DNA of 64,000 nt, from the NCBI GenBank assembly GCA_019420945.1, contig JAHZGF010000043.1, positions 75,530 to 139,529 on the forward strand, read 5' to 3'. The notes under the pieces are model-generated. The model was given only the letters and a program-made list of their open reading frames with translations, was not told the DNA's origin and did no database searches. Below, piece after piece: positions 45,135-53,821 of the stretch; position 1 is the stretch's first letter, and the number at the start of each line of letters is the position of its first letter. The position numbers and the translations under genes are program-made. This stretch comes from Clostridiales bacterium. Its GTDB lineage: Bacteria; Bacillota; Clostridia; Oscillospirales; Oscillospiraceae.

Positions 45135-46601
45135 ATGGAAAATTATTTGAATCCCGTGGGCTGGATCTATTCCATTGACGATGAGCTCACCTTCTACGGG
45201 GCCCTGGACACCTATTATGAGGAATGCTCCCGGCGCTGGAGGGCGGTGGAGACCCGCCAGCAGTACGCTCGGGATTATACGGAGCGTATTCTGCCGGCCC
45301 TGGAGGGCCACAATGAGCGCCCTCTGCGAGATTACACCTGCGAGGATTTTGAGCGGGCCATTGAGCGCATCCGGCAGCAGGGCCGGGGCCGGGCTGGTGG
45401 AAAATTCATGGAGTACGCCGAGAGCACCATCCAGCATTTCCGCTATCTGATGCATATTGTGGTGTCCGTGGCCGCCCAGCATGGGGTGTGCGACGATGTG
45501 CTCTGGGGCTCCCAGTTTGACCTTTCGGAACACAATGCGGTGCCAAGTGGCCCCAGCCGGACCCGGCAGAAGCGGTCCCTGACCATGGACCAGGAGATTG
45601 CAGTCTGGAACTTGCTGTCCGACCCGGAGCAGCGGGGGGAGTACATGGGCCTGCTGCTGATGTTTGCCCTGGGGCTGCGCAACGGGGAGGCCTGTGGCGC
45701 CAGCTTCGGGGACATCCGACCCATGCGAGGTCATCCGGAGGATTTTGTGCTGATTGTCTATAAATCTACCAAGATCGGCAAAAATGAGCTGAAGGTGGGA
45801 GGCAAGACTCGGAATGCGGACCGGATGGTGCCGGTTCCGCCCCGGGTACTGGAGGTGCTGGCCCGGCGCAGAGCCCGGGTCCAGGCGGCATTGCCGGAGC
45901 AACCTGTGGAGGAGCAGCCCATCGCCTGTGTGGGCTCCGACTATGGACGCCGGGCCGGAGCCCACCAGATCACGGCGGCAGGCCGCCAACTGTTTCGCAG
46001 CATTGGCATGGACCGGCGCCAGCTGGCCTACATCGACGTGGATCTTGCCGCCCCCCATATGCAGGACTACGAGAAGGATCCGTCGGCCTATCTGCTCCGC
46101 CGGAATTTCGGCACCCATCTGCATATTCTGGGGCTGAGCGAGGCGGAGATCCAGTATGTGCTGGGGCATGACATTGAAGATCCCCATCTGTCCCGCAGCG
46201 ATTTTATGGATGAGGACAGGCTGTACGCCATCAAGCAGAAGCTGGAGCGGCGGCCGATACTCAATGAGCTGCCGGAGGAGGGGCAGACCATGGAAGTCTG
46301 TCAGAACAGCGGCGAGCAGTACCGGCTGTCAGATCTGCAGGAGTGCTCCTATCTGGTGCTCATGCGGCAGGGAGTATTGCGGCTGCGCCTGAAGGCCCGG
46401 GAACCCTATGAGGAACTGAAAGTGCGCGTATCCAGTGAAGGGGCGGCAGAGGGTGGCAAGCTGCACATGGAGTGCTTTTCAGGAGGCTATGTGCCAGCGC
46501 TGGAACGGTCCACCGATGTGATCCGGCAGTATCACCTCTCGGCCCGGCGGGCCCTGCGCCGGGCCGAGGAGCGGCAGAACGACGGAATATCAGTGGAGTG
46601 A
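45135..46601 (+). CDS. Tyrosine-type site-specific recombinase
   Basis: The 488-residue protein has an N-terminal SAM-like core-binding domain (about 20-130) and a catalytic domain with Arg182 in LGLRNGEACGASFGDI, candidate lysines around 210-224, Arg322/323 in LLRRNFGTHL, and H345 in YVLGHDIED. The nucleophile may be Tyr364, unusually far (19 residues) from H345. About 110 extra residues follow. It starts 1 nt after the large recombinase-like gene with GGAGGAGAG upstream, so both proteins are probably made together, in the manner of the TnpA/TnpB recombinases of Tn554-type elements. Confidence 0.8.
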   Translation: MENYLNPVGWIYSIDDELTFYGALDTYYEECSRRWRAVETRQQYARDYTERILPALEGHNERPLRDYTCEDFERAIERIRQQGRGRAGGKFMEYAESTIQHFRYLMHIVVSVAAQHGVCDDVLWGSQFDLSEHNAVPSGPSRTRQKRSLTMDQEIAVWNLLSDPEQRGEYMGLLLMFALGLRNGEACGASFGDIRPMRGHPEDFVLIVYKSTKIGKNELKVGGKTRNADRMVPVPPRVLEVLARRRARVQAALPEQPVEEQPIACVGSDYGRRAGAHQITAAGRQLFRSIGMDRRQLAYIDVDLAAPHMQDYEKDPSAYLLRRNFGTHLHILGLSEAEIQYVLGHDIEDPHLSRSDFMDEDRLYAIKQKLERRPILNELPEEGQTMEVCQNSGEQYRLSDLQECSYLVLMRQGVLRLRLKAREPYEELKVRVSSEGAAEGGKLHMECFSGGYVPALERSTDVIRQYHLSARRALRRAEERQNDGISVE

Positions 46602-46640
46602 AAGGGTTTTCTCTACCGGTTCCTCAAATCTAAAGTGATA

Positions 46641-46675
46641 AGAAGCTCCCTATGTGAAATGCATAGGGAGCTTCT
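46641..46675. terminator. Hairpin between the recombinase cassette and the LysR gene
   Basis: A 14-bp perfect stem (46641-46654 with 46662-46675) has a 7-nt loop between convergent genes. T-runs are short. Confidence 0.7.
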
Positions 46676-46701
46676 TGTAACTTAGAGGTCGGGGCCTTGG
46701 G

Positions 46702-47592
46702 TTAAATTTCACCATTGAAGAAGGCAACAATGTCGTTGCGAAACAACCGGGCCAGTTCTCGCCGGGAGTTTTCTTTCCAGGCAATGCAGAGGAGAATCGG
46801 CTGGGTGGTCTCAATCCAGCGGAAATCCTGACTGCTCTTGTACCAGCTCCAGGGGTGGAACAGGCCGAAGCCCCGGCCGGCGCTGATGGCGTGGAGGATG
46901 GAGTCATCGTTAGGCATCGGAACGAGGATGGGAGTAAAACCAAGAGACTGACAATATTGAATGTCCGCACTCCGGGTCACGCCGCCGCCGTCAGCGGCCA
47001 GCACATAGAAGGGTTCATGCTGGAAATCCTTGGGAGTCAGATGGGATTGTTGGGCCAGGGGATTATGTGCTGAGTACAGAAAGAGCCCATTTTCACGGTT
47101 GATGATCTCCCAACTAAGGCCCGGGGTGGTACAGGCCAGGATGTAGAGCTGGATACACAGGTCGTAGGACCCGGCCAACAGGTCCAGGTTGAGCTTTTCC
47201 AGAGGCTGGCGCTCAAAGACCAGATGGACGTTGGGATATTGGGTGGCCCACCGCTCAATCACCGGCTGGATTTTGCGTATGAAATCCAGCCCCTCGATAA
47301 CCCCGATGCGCAGAGTACCCGACAGGGTTCCGTTTTCGTCCTGAGCCCTCTGAAGCACCTGGGCAAAAGCCTCAGTGCTGCGGGAAAAGAAGTCCTGTAA
47401 GATGACACCGGCGGGGGTGAGCTGCAGTTGGGTTTTAATGGAACGGTCGAAGAGTTTCACCCCCAGCTCTGTCTCCAGGTTGGAAATCTGTTTGCTCAGT
47501 GACGGTTGCGTGATATAGAGTTCCATGGCCGCCTTTGTAAAGCTCATGTGTTTTGCAACAGATAGAAAATACTTAATTTGCAGTGAGGTCAT
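46702..47592 (-). CDS. LysR-family transcriptional regulator
   Basis: The 296-residue protein has an N-terminal winged helix (residues 1-60: FLSVAKHMSFTKAAMELYIT, then PSLSKQISNLETELGVKLFDR) and a C-terminal effector-binding domain. It is divergent from the GntP-type permease and the glycyl radical enzyme genes across a 130-base gap with a strong palindrome. LysR proteins usually activate the divergent genes when bound to a pathway metabolite. The inducer is unknown, probably the organic acid handled by the cluster. Confidence 0.93.
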   Translation of the reverse strand: MTSLQIKYFLSVAKHMSFTKAAMELYITQPSLSKQISNLETELGVKLFDRSIKTQLQLTPAGVILQDFFSRSTEAFAQVLQRAQDENGTLSGTLRIGVIEGLDFIRKIQPVIERWATQYPNVHLVFERQPLEKLNLDLLAGSYDLCIQLYILACTTPGLSWEIINRENGLFLYSAHNPLAQQSHLTPKDFQHEPFYVLAADGGGVTRSADIQYCQSLGFTPILVPMPNDDSILHAISAGRGFGLFHPWSWYKSSQDFRWIETTQPILLCIAWKENSRRELARLFRNDIVAFFNGEI

Positions 47593-47613
47593 GGAAGTGT
47601 TCAGCCCTCTCTG

Positions 47614-47633
47614 TTATAGATTATTATCTATAA
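47614..47633. promoter_or_regulatory. Candidate LysR operator
   Basis: TTATAGAT-TATT-ATCTATAA is a perfect 8-bp dyad with a 4-nt centre, containing the T-N11-A type spacing of LysR sites. It lies about 40 nt upstream of the -35 box of the permease promoter and about 22 nt from the LysR start. Confidence 0.6.
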
Positions 47634-47654
47634 TATATCTTTCTAAATAGCGAT

Positions 47655-47683
47655 TTGTCAATAATAAACCGGTGTGCTATGCT
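47655..47683 (+). promoter_or_regulatory. Promoter of the permease-GRE-activase operon
   Basis: TTGTCA (47655-47660) and TATGCT (47678-47683) are spaced 17 nt, just downstream of the LysR palindrome. The -10 is weak, as expected for an activated promoter. Confidence 0.55.
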
Positions 47684-47722
47684 GGCTTTGCCGGCAAAGA
47701 AAGAAAAATGGAGGGAACCAAT

Positions 47723-49054
47723 ATGCAAATCATAGGCTTACTGTCCATCCTTCTGGCCTTTGTTGCCCTTGTCTTCTTCTCCTTCAAGGGCTACTCTCTG
47801 CTGTATGTGGCGCCCTTGTGCGCATTGTTTGTGGCCATCTGTAACCGGCTCCCGTTGTTGACGGCCTTCACGGAAATCTTTATGGGAGCATTCTCCGGCA
47901 TTGTGATGGAACTGTTCCTGATCTTTCTCAGCGCCATTCTGATGGGCCGACTGTATATGGATTCCGGTGCAGCTCTGTCGATTGCCAAATTCCTGATGAA
48001 TCTGTTTGGCCGCGGTTCTACCGGAAAGCGCAAACAGACCATTGCCATTGCCATCTGTGGCTTGACTGGATTTGCCCTGGCTTATGGCGGAATTGATACC
48101 TTCTGTGTGCTGTTTACCCTGTTTCCTGTGGTGCTGACGGTGTGCAAGGAGGCGGACATCCCTCGCAAGTACATGTTGGGTATTCTGAACATTGGCGTAG
48201 CTACGGCGGCGGTAAGTCCAGGCGCCCCGCTGGTGCCCAATTATATCCCCATGCAGATTCTGGGGACTTCTGCCTATGCCGGGCTGGTGCCGGGCATTGT
48301 GGCAGCCCTGATCGTCTTCTTCGGCGGCGTGATTTATTGCTCTCGGGCGGTTCATCTGGCCAGTGACCGGGGACTGCACTTTGAATATGGCTCTGTCAAG
48401 GTTGCACCAGAGCGGGCGGACCGGAAATACCCCAATATCATTCTGGCCATCCTGCCCATCATCGCCGTCATCCTGGTGTTCAACCTGACGGGAGCCCTGG
48501 TGGCAGCTCTGTTTTCCGGTGATCTGGTGGCGCTGTTGGCACTGGGTTGGTTCTATGATCCCCAGGAGGGCCAGAGCAAAGTGCGGGCTATTGTTGGTTC
48601 CTTGAATGAGGGCTGCAAGACAGCGGCGGAGTCCATCTGCCTGATGGCCATTCTGGTGGGCTTTGCTGCGGTGGTTCAGGCAACTCCGGTGTTCAACAAC
48701 ATTGTGGATGTGCTGCTGGGCCTGCCCATTCCCGCCATGCTGCTGGTGGTGCTGGCGGTGGCCGTCATTGTGGCCTTTACCGGATCTCCCCCGGCGGGCC
48801 TTCAGATTGTGCTGCCGCTGCTGAGTGCTGCACTGGTGGGCGTCGCTCCGGAGGCCATCCACCGGGTGGCCACCATTTCCACCCAGACCTTTGACACGCT
48901 GCCCTTCCAGGGGGCCGTCATCGTCACCCTGGGCCTGTGCGGCCTGACCCACAAAGAGGGCTATTTCCCGGTCCTGATGACCACCGTGGTCTGGACTGGC
49001 GTGGCGGCAGTGGTGGCGGCGCTGATGCTGACCATCTGCCCCGGATTGGCCTGA
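47723..49054 (+). CDS. GntP-family organic acid permease
   Basis: The 443-residue protein has about 12 membrane helices and resembles GntP-type H+ symporters for gluconate and other hydroxy acids. Family-like patches are GLTGFALAYGGIDTFCVLF, AAVSPGAPLVPNYIP and the C-terminal AFTGSPPAGLQIVLPLL. ATG 47723 follows GAGGG by 9 nt. It is the first gene of the operon, 25 nt before the GRE gene, so it probably imports that enzyme's substrate. The exact acid is unknown. Confidence 0.8.
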   Translation: MQIIGLLSILLAFVALVFFSFKGYSLLYVAPLCALFVAICNRLPLLTAFTEIFMGAFSGIVMELFLIFLSAILMGRLYMDSGAALSIAKFLMNLFGRGSTGKRKQTIAIAICGLTGFALAYGGIDTFCVLFTLFPVVLTVCKEADIPRKYMLGILNIGVATAAVSPGAPLVPNYIPMQILGTSAYAGLVPGIVAALIVFFGGVIYCSRAVHLASDRGLHFEYGSVKVAPERADRKYPNIILAILPIIAVILVFNLTGALVAALFSGDLVALLALGWFYDPQEGQSKVRAIVGSLNEGCKTAAESICLMAILVGFAAVVQATPVFNNIVDVLLGLPIPAMLLVVLAVAVIVAFTGSPPAGLQIVLPLLSAALVGVAPEAIHRVATISTQTFDTLPFQGAVIVTLGLCGLTHKEGYFPVLMTTVVWTGVAAVVAALMLTICPGLA

Positions 49055-49079
49055 AGAACATAGACAGGAGGAAACTGGT

Positions 49080-51440
49080 TTGAAACGATCAGATCGAGTG
49101 GAACGGCTGCGCCAACGGGCCATCACCACCCCGGCGGTGTGCCTGGAACGGGCAAAATATTATACGGAATCCTATCGCAACACGGAGGCCCTGCCCACCG
49201 TGCTGCGGCGGGCCATGGCGGTCAGCCATGTGCTGGACCGGATGCACATTCGGATCGGTGAGGACGAGCTGATCGTGGGTTGCCATACCGGCAAGGTCCG
49301 GGGGGGTATGTGGCTGCCGGAGGTCAACGGCGGCTGGTTACTGGACGAGCTGGATACAGTTCAGGACCGGGTATGGGAGAAATACCAGCCCCTGAGTCAG
49401 GAGGAAAAGGAACTGGCCCGGGAACTGTTTTCCTACTGGCAGGGACGCACCCTGTCGGATCAGTGGAAAGCTCTGGTGCCCCAGGAGTTTCTTGCGGTAG
49501 AGAACATCGTCCAATCCGGTGGGTATGTGGAAAATTGTCATTATCCCGGCCACTTCTGTCTGGACTACTGCCGGGTGGTGGAACTGGGCCTGGAGGCCTC
49601 CATCCGGGACCTGGACCGGCGCATTGAGGCACTGGATTCCGCCAGCGCCGATGATCTGCCCAAGCTCCACTTTTACCAGGCGGCCCGGCTGGTCCAGCAG
49701 GCGGTAATCCGTTTTGCCGACCGGTATGCGGACCTGGCAGAGCAGCAGGCAGAGACGGCCAGCCCGGAACGCAAGGCAGAGCTGCTGGAGATCGCCGGGA
49801 TTTGCCGGCGGGTGCCGGCCAAGCCAGCCCAAAGCTTTTGGGAGGGCCTCCAGGGCTGCTGGCTCATGAGCATTGCAGCCATGATTGAGTGCTGCGGCGC
49901 CGGTGTCTCTCTGGGTCGCTGTGACCAGTACCTGTACCCCCTCTACCGGTATGATTTGGATCGGGGCGTCCTGAGTCGGGATGAGGCCAAGGATTTGATG
50001 AGCATGCTGCTCATCAAGATGAACGACGTAACCATGCTCCAAGCCGGATTCCTCCAGGTGGGCTTTTCCGGATACCCGGTGATGCAGGGGCTCACCATCG
50101 GCGGTGTGGATCAGGACGGGAAGGACGCTGTCAATGAGCTGTCCTATCTCATTCTGGATGCGGAGGAAGAGGTGGGGCTTACATCAGAAGAACTGGTCAT
50201 TCGGGTCAGCGGCCAGAACCCCCAGACCTATCTGGAGCGGGCCTGTGAAGTGGCCCGGAACCTGAGCGGCAAGCTGAAATTTGTCAGCGACGATTCTACC
50301 ATTGCCGCCCTGGTTCAATTCGGTCTGCCGGAGCGGGCGGCCCGGGACTACATCTCCTGTGGCTGTCACTGCCCTATGGTACCGGCGGTCAACCAAATCA
50401 GCGCGGGCGTCATTTTCAACTACCCGCTGATGCTGGAGCTGGCCCTGAACAATGGGGTACACAGACAGACCGGACTTCAGTTGGGGCCCAAAACCGGAGA
50501 CGCCGCCCAATTTACCTGTCTGAAAGAGCTTGAGGATGCTTTTGAGCAGCAGTTTGAAGCCCTGTACCGGCCGGCTATGGCCTTCAAAAACGCGGATATG
50601 TTCCTCTATGACACCCAGATGCCCTGTCCCCTGATCTCTTCCTTCTACGGCAGCTGCCTGGAGCGGGGCGATGACTTCTTCCACCACGGTATTGACCCTT
50701 ATGCGGGACATGTTACCGGCATCTGCGGCCTACCCAACATTGCCGACTCCCTGGCAGCCATCCAACAGGTGGTGTTTCAGGACCGGCAGGCCACCATGGG
50801 CCAGTTGCTCCAGGCGCTGGAGGCCAATTTTGAGGGCTACGATCAGCTGCTTCGTCAGCTGAAGGCTGCCTCCAAATTCGGCAATGATCTGGACCAGGTG
50901 GATCTGATCGCCCGGCGGGTGCTGCGGCGCAGCAGCGAATATGTGTGTCAGCAGCACACTTGGAATGGCCGGCGGTGCGCCATCGGCTGCATCGGTATGA
51001 CGGTGAACATCCCCTATGGAGAGATTCTGGGGGCAATGCCGGATGGACGTCTGGCCGGAGAACCTCTGTCCGAGGGGGGCATCTCTCCCTACCCCGGCCG
51101 GAATGTCAGCGGTATCACGGCGGTGCTGAATTCTGTGGCTAAAATCGACCACGACTGGCTGGAGAATGGCAGCATCCTGAACGTGCGCATTGCGGCGGGA
51201 GCCTGTTCCACCCCGGACAAAATCGCCAAGTTGGCCATGCTGGTGAAGGTGTTCTGTCAGAAAAAGGGTAGTCTGATTCAATTCAACTTCACCGGAACAG
51301 AGACTCTGCTGGATGCCCAGAAGCACCCGGAACGGTATAAGGATCTGCTGGTGCGGGTGGCTACCTATAGCTCCTACTTTGTGGAGCTGAGCACCGCCCT
51401 TCAGGACAACATCATCAGCCGGACTGCCATGGATCTTTGA
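49080..51440 (+). CDS. Pyruvate formate-lyase-like glycyl radical enzyme with altered radical site
   Basis: The 786-residue protein has the PFL/glycerol-dehydratase fold signature along its length and ends in RVATYSSYFVELS. In every active GRE this position reads RV-x-G-Y/F-S-A; here Thr762 (ACC) replaces the glycine that carries the radical. The active-site loop reads SCGCHCP (Cys427, Cys429, Cys431) where dehydratase and decarboxylase members have GCVE, so the usual acidic residue is also missing. The start is TTG 49080 with AGGAGG 8 nt upstream. It is coupled to an intact-looking activase. It may be inactive, have a new chemistry, or borrow a radical domain from another protein. Confidence 0.88.
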   Translation: MKRSDRVERLRQRAITTPAVCLERAKYYTESYRNTEALPTVLRRAMAVSHVLDRMHIRIGEDELIVGCHTGKVRGGMWLPEVNGGWLLDELDTVQDRVWEKYQPLSQEEKELARELFSYWQGRTLSDQWKALVPQEFLAVENIVQSGGYVENCHYPGHFCLDYCRVVELGLEASIRDLDRRIEALDSASADDLPKLHFYQAARLVQQAVIRFADRYADLAEQQAETASPERKAELLEIAGICRRVPAKPAQSFWEGLQGCWLMSIAAMIECCGAGVSLGRCDQYLYPLYRYDLDRGVLSRDEAKDLMSMLLIKMNDVTMLQAGFLQVGFSGYPVMQGLTIGGVDQDGKDAVNELSYLILDAEEEVGLTSEELVIRVSGQNPQTYLERACEVARNLSGKLKFVSDDSTIAALVQFGLPERAARDYISCGCHCPMVPAVNQISAGVIFNYPLMLELALNNGVHRQTGLQLGPKTGDAAQFTCLKELEDAFEQQFEALYRPAMAFKNADMFLYDTQMPCPLISSFYGSCLERGDDFFHHGIDPYAGHVTGICGLPNIADSLAAIQQVVFQDRQATMGQLLQALEANFEGYDQLLRQLKAASKFGNDLDQVDLIARRVLRRSSEYVCQQHTWNGRRCAIGCIGMTVNIPYGEILGAMPDGRLAGEPLSEGGISPYPGRNVSGITAVLNSVAKIDHDWLENGSILNVRIAAGACSTPDKIAKLAMLVKVFCQKKGSLIQFNFTGTETLLDAQKHPERYKDLLVRVATYSSYFVELSTALQDNIISRTAMDL

Positions 51441-51454
51441 TGGAGGAGAGTGCT

Positions 51455-52366
51455 ATGAGCCGACAGGAATTGATCTTCAATCAGGTGCGGGGCTCCTTTG
51501 TAGACGGTTGGGGTGTCCGAACTACCATCTTTCTCAAGGGCTGCCCTTTGCACTGCAAATGGTGCTGCAACCCGGAGGGCCAGCGCTTTGAGCCGGAGCT
51601 GCGGCTGTTTCACGACAAGTGCACCCACTGTGGAGCCTGTGTGGCAACCTGCTCCCAGCAGGCCCTGTCGCTGGCGGACCAGGGCATCGTCTGTGATCGG
51701 CAAAAATGCGATGGCTGCGGAGCCTGTCTGGCGTCCTGCTCTGCAGGGGCTCTGGATCTGTTTGGCCGGCCCATGACTGCCCGTCAGGCCTTTGAAATGG
51801 TGCGGCTGGATCGCGACTATTATCTGGCCTCCGGAGGTGGGCTCACCATTGGCGGTGGGGAAGCATCCCAATTCCCTGAGTTCTGCCTGGAGCTGATAGA
51901 CCTGTGTCACCAGGATGGAATCTCCGTAGCGGTGGATACCTGCGGCTACGCGCCCCGGCTGGAAAATTTGGCGGTGTTGGAAAAGGCGGACTTGTTGCTC
52001 TATGACATCAAAGGTGTGGATCCGGAGCGTCACCGGCAGAATACCGGTGTGGACAACGCCCTGATCTGGGATAATCTGCGGCATCTGGACGAGATGGGCA
52101 AGGAGATTATCATCCGAATTCCAGTAATCCCAGGCTACAACGACAGCTGGGAAGAGCTGGAGGAGACGGCGCGACGGCTGGCCCAATTGACGCAGATCAA
52201 GCGGGTAGATCTTATCTGCTATCACCAATTTGGTATGGTGAAATACCAACAGTTGGACCGGACATACCCCATCCCCGATTCGGTGCAGCCCATCCCGGAG
52301 GCCAGACAGCGGGAGTTGTTGGCGCTGTTCCAATCATATAACCTACCCACCCAATTGGGGGGCTGA
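51455..52366 (+). CDS. Glycyl-radical-enzyme activating protein (radical SAM)
   Basis: The 303-residue activase carries the radical-SAM CX3CX2C motif at Cys30, Cys34 and Cys37 (GCPLHCKWC) and two ferredoxin-type clusters (CTHCGACVATC and CDGCGACLASC) as in dehydratase-type activases. The SAM-binding patch usually ending in GGEP reads IGGGEAS. It starts 14 nt after the GRE stop with GGAGGAG upstream. It should place the radical on the GRE, yet that protein lacks the target glycine. No terminator precedes the IS3 element that follows. Confidence 0.9.
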   Translation: MSRQELIFNQVRGSFVDGWGVRTTIFLKGCPLHCKWCCNPEGQRFEPELRLFHDKCTHCGACVATCSQQALSLADQGIVCDRQKCDGCGACLASCSAGALDLFGRPMTARQAFEMVRLDRDYYLASGGGLTIGGGEASQFPEFCLELIDLCHQDGISVAVDTCGYAPRLENLAVLEKADLLLYDIKGVDPERHRQNTGVDNALIWDNLRHLDEMGKEIIIRIPVIPGYNDSWEELEETARRLAQLTQIKRVDLICYHQFGMVKYQQLDRTYPIPDSVQPIPEARQRELLALFQSYNLPTQLGG

Positions 52367-52487
52367 GTTTTCTGAATAACATCACCCCCGTCAACAGCAA
52401 GAACTGAACCGAACCAGTAAAAACGGACAATAGACAAAGTACCCCCTGATGTAGGAAAATAGAAATACTACATCAGGGGGTATTGCT

Positions 52488-52802
52488 ATGAGTAAAAGAA
52501 ATTACACACATGTAGAGGAGTTGTTTCCGGAGATCGAAGCTATGCTTGCCTCCGGAAAAACGCAGAGAGAAGTGGCGGAGCATTTTGGGTTTCGGGATAA
52601 GTATGTCGTAAAGAGCCTTGTAAAACGGGAGAGAGCGAAACAGCGGAAGCGGGAAGCAGGGATTACGATTCGCCCCAGGGGACGGCAACGGAAAGATGCT
52701 GAACCCAGAGATATCATTGCAGAGCAGGCTTACGAGATCCGACGTCTGCGAATGGAGAATGAATTGCTGCGGGATTTTCTGCGATCCACAGGAAGGAAGT
52801 GA
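52488..52802 (+). CDS. IS3-family transposase OrfA
   Basis: The 104-residue DNA-binding protein has a helix-turn-helix (about 15-55, SGKTQREVAEHFGFRDKYV) and a C-terminal leucine-zipper-like helix (AEQAYEIRRLRMENELLRDF). AGGGGGTATTGCT lies before the ATG. It overlaps orfB by 4 nt (GTGA), so OrfB is probably made by coupled initiation; the usual A-rich slippery heptamer is not seen. Confidence 0.9.
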   Translation: MSKRNYTHVEELFPEIEAMLASGKTQREVAEHFGFRDKYVVKSLVKRERAKQRKREAGITIRPRGRQRKDAEPRDIIAEQAYEIRRLRMENELLRDFLRSTGRK

Positions 52803-53659
52803 AAGCAAAGGTAAAATATGCCGTGATCTACCGATACAAGGAAAAATATCCTGTGCTTGCTATGTGCCGATTCTTTGCAGTGTCCAGAAGTGGCTATTAC
52901 AGCTTTGTAAAACGGATGAGCCATCCGGAAAAGGATGCAGCCCTAGCCGAAACGATCCGACAGCAGCAAACAAAATGCTTTCACACCTACGGTTACCGAC
53001 GGATGTGGCAGTGGCTGAAAGGCAGCAAAGGGATTTACCACAACCCCAAGACAATTTTGCGTGTCATGAAGAAATATGGTCTGCTGGCAGAGATTCGCCG
53101 CCGTAGAAGATGGCAGCGGATGGGCGAGCAGCTGCACAAATATGAAAATCTACTGAACCGGGATTTTCATGCCGAAACGCCGAACAGCAAATGGGTGACT
53201 GATATCTCCTATATTCATACTAGACAGGGCGTATTGTACTTGTCCATGATCCGAGATCTATATGACAACAGCATTGTGGCCTACAAGACCGGAACGGAGC
53301 AAAGCGTGAATCTGGTGTTGGATACCATTCGCCAGGCAATACGCAGGGAAAAGAAGAAGGTCGCCGCGGAGTTGCACCTCCACAGCGACCAGGGAGCTCA
53401 GTACGCCTCACAAGCATATTTTGAGCTGATTCAACAATACGGCATTACGCCTTCGATGTCAAGACGTGGAAACCCGTATGACAATGCAATGGCGGAAAAT
53501 TTCTTTTCCATTCTCAAAACAGAGTGCATCTACCGCCACAAACCGGCAACCTTCTCTGAAGCCAAAGAGATGATTGACCGATACATCCACTTTTACAATC
53601 ACGAGCGCATCCAAAGCAAAACAGGAGTGGCGCCGCTGACGCTGCGCCACTCCTGCTAA
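52799..53659 (+). CDS. IS3-family transposase OrfB (DDE)
   Basis: The 286-residue catalytic subunit has a helix-turn-helix region (about 60-95) and an rve integrase core with Asp135 (WVTDISYI), Asp197 (HSDQGAQY) and Glu233 (AENFFS), the DD35E spacing of IS3. It ends with the conserved FYNHERIQSKTG segment. It is full length with no frameshift. The GTG start overlaps orfA. Confidence 0.94.
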   Translation: MKAKVKYAVIYRYKEKYPVLAMCRFFAVSRSGYYSFVKRMSHPEKDAALAETIRQQQTKCFHTYGYRRMWQWLKGSKGIYHNPKTILRVMKKYGLLAEIRRRRRWQRMGEQLHKYENLLNRDFHAETPNSKWVTDISYIHTRQGVLYLSMIRDLYDNSIVAYKTGTEQSVNLVLDTIRQAIRREKKKVAAELHLHSDQGAQYASQAYFELIQQYGITPSMSRRGNPYDNAMAENFFSILKTECIYRHKPATFSEAKEMIDRYIHFYNHERIQSKTGVAPLTLRHSC

Positions 53660-53781
53660 AACTGAATTATTCCTGCACCAGGGGCTTTTTTGTACTGTCT
53701 GCACAATCTGGTTCGGTTCAAACCACTGCCGGGGGCGTTGTTTCAGAAAGAGAAAGCGTAACTGCTTTATGGTGTATAAAA

Positions 53782-53821
53782 CGGCCGCCATCTCTGTGCA
53801 TAAGCATTGAGATGGCGGCCG
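53782..53821. terminator. Hairpin downstream of the IS element
   Basis: A perfect 13-bp stem (53782-53794 with 53809-53821) has a 14-nt loop. T-runs are poor on both sides. It may be the displaced terminator of the GRE operon. The remaining gap to 53,988 shows nothing else. Confidence 0.55.

Larger units (their letters stand above)
52405..53720 (+). mobile_element. IS3-family insertion sequence
   Basis: The 1316-bp element is bounded by a perfect 13-bp inverted repeat TGAACCGAACCAG (52405-52417 and, reversed, 53708-53720) with further imperfect matches inward. An AAC triplet on both sides looks like a 3-bp target duplication. It contains orfA and orfB. Both frames are open, so it may be active. 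It inserted just after the activase gene. Confidence 0.88.
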
